Below, piece after piece: positions 22,568-22,626 of a DNA stretch of 22,626 bases (position 1 is the stretch's first letter; each line of letters opens with the position of its first letter). This DNA comes from CAZRXG01 sp964603985 (GTDB lineage Bacteria; Chloroflexota; Anaerolineae; Aggregatilineales; UBA3940). Where the stretch lies: NCBI GenBank assembly GCA_964603985.1, contig CAZRXG010000052.1, positions 1 to 22,626 on the forward strand, in the 5' to 3' direction. A program made the translations under genes and the position numbers. The notes beneath the pieces were generated by a model. The model did no database searches, was not told where the DNA came from, and saw nothing but the letters and a program-made list of their open reading frames with translations.

Positions 22568-22609
22568 GTTCATCCGAACGCGTTCATCTGTACGCGTTCA
22601 TCTGTACGC
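22568..22609 (+). repeat. Three tandem 14-base repeats at the right edge
   Basis: Units GTTCATCCGAACGC, GTTCATCTGTACGC and GTTCATCTGTACGC lie head to tail at 22568-22581, 22582-22595 and 22596-22609. The last two are identical and the first differs at two bases. They are in the non-coding tail after the hydrolase gene; the array may continue in altered form beyond the window. No gene seen in 22482-22626. Confidence 0.75.
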
Positions 22610-22626
22610 GGCACCGAATCCTCTGA

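Noticed and set aside
22568..22609. CRISPR array
   Set aside because: Repeats are only 14 bases and adjoin directly without spacers; no cas genes.

Overview
The window looks like chromosomal DNA of a free-living, GC-rich heterotrophic bacterium, most likely a Chloroflexota member (Anaerolineae-like). This is inferred from gene style: a peptide/nickel-type binding lipoprotein with a very acidic Glu/Pro linker after its lipobox, a large lipoprotein with a Pro/Thr linker and a GH-like catalytic domain, SH3b domains, and a RocA-type dehydrogenase. There are no rRNA, tRNA, CRISPR, integrase or transposase genes.

Layout. (1) 126-5162, minus strand: a tight six-gene run read HAD phosphatase, lipoprotein sulfatase, a drastically shortened thiolase, a PD-(D/E)XK-like protein, a SAM methyltransferase and a class III aminotransferase. 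Starts and stops touch or nearly touch (TAG-ATG, 4 bp and 12 bp gaps), so translation is probably coupled. (2) 5296-6294 minus: an M50 site-2 protease with a CBS region and its own terminator. (3) 6603-7439 plus: a membrane-anchored beta-sandwich protein. (4) 7606-12471, minus: an operon of RocA-type P5C dehydrogenase, CoA-transferase A and B, and a second sulfatase. A REP-like palindrome lies between the dehydrogenase and the CoA-transferase. (5) 12781-17360, plus: an ABC importer unit with a strong promoter/palindrome, a short leader ORF, a binding protein, intercistronic hairpins, a DppB-like permease carrying two inserted SH3b-like domains, a DppC-like permease and a bidirectional terminator; no ATPase gene. 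(6) 17376-19532 minus: a GH-like lipoprotein. (7) 19733-21265 minus: a PadR regulator and membrane protein, with a 9-bp-arm inverted repeat over the PadR promoter. (8) 21558-22481 plus: a nicotinamidase/isochorismatase-type hydrolase, divergent from PadR, with its own dyad just after its predicted transcription start.

Together the genes suggest scavenging of organic matter: sulfate-ester and glycan removal at the cell surface, peptide or oligosaccharide-type uptake, and amino-acid/acyl-CoA catabolism. Most substrates cannot be read from sequence. The most unusual observations are the SH3b-bearing permease, the thiolase with an in-frame deletion of most of its body, the apparent AUA start of the aminotransferase, and the layered control region upstream of the importer.
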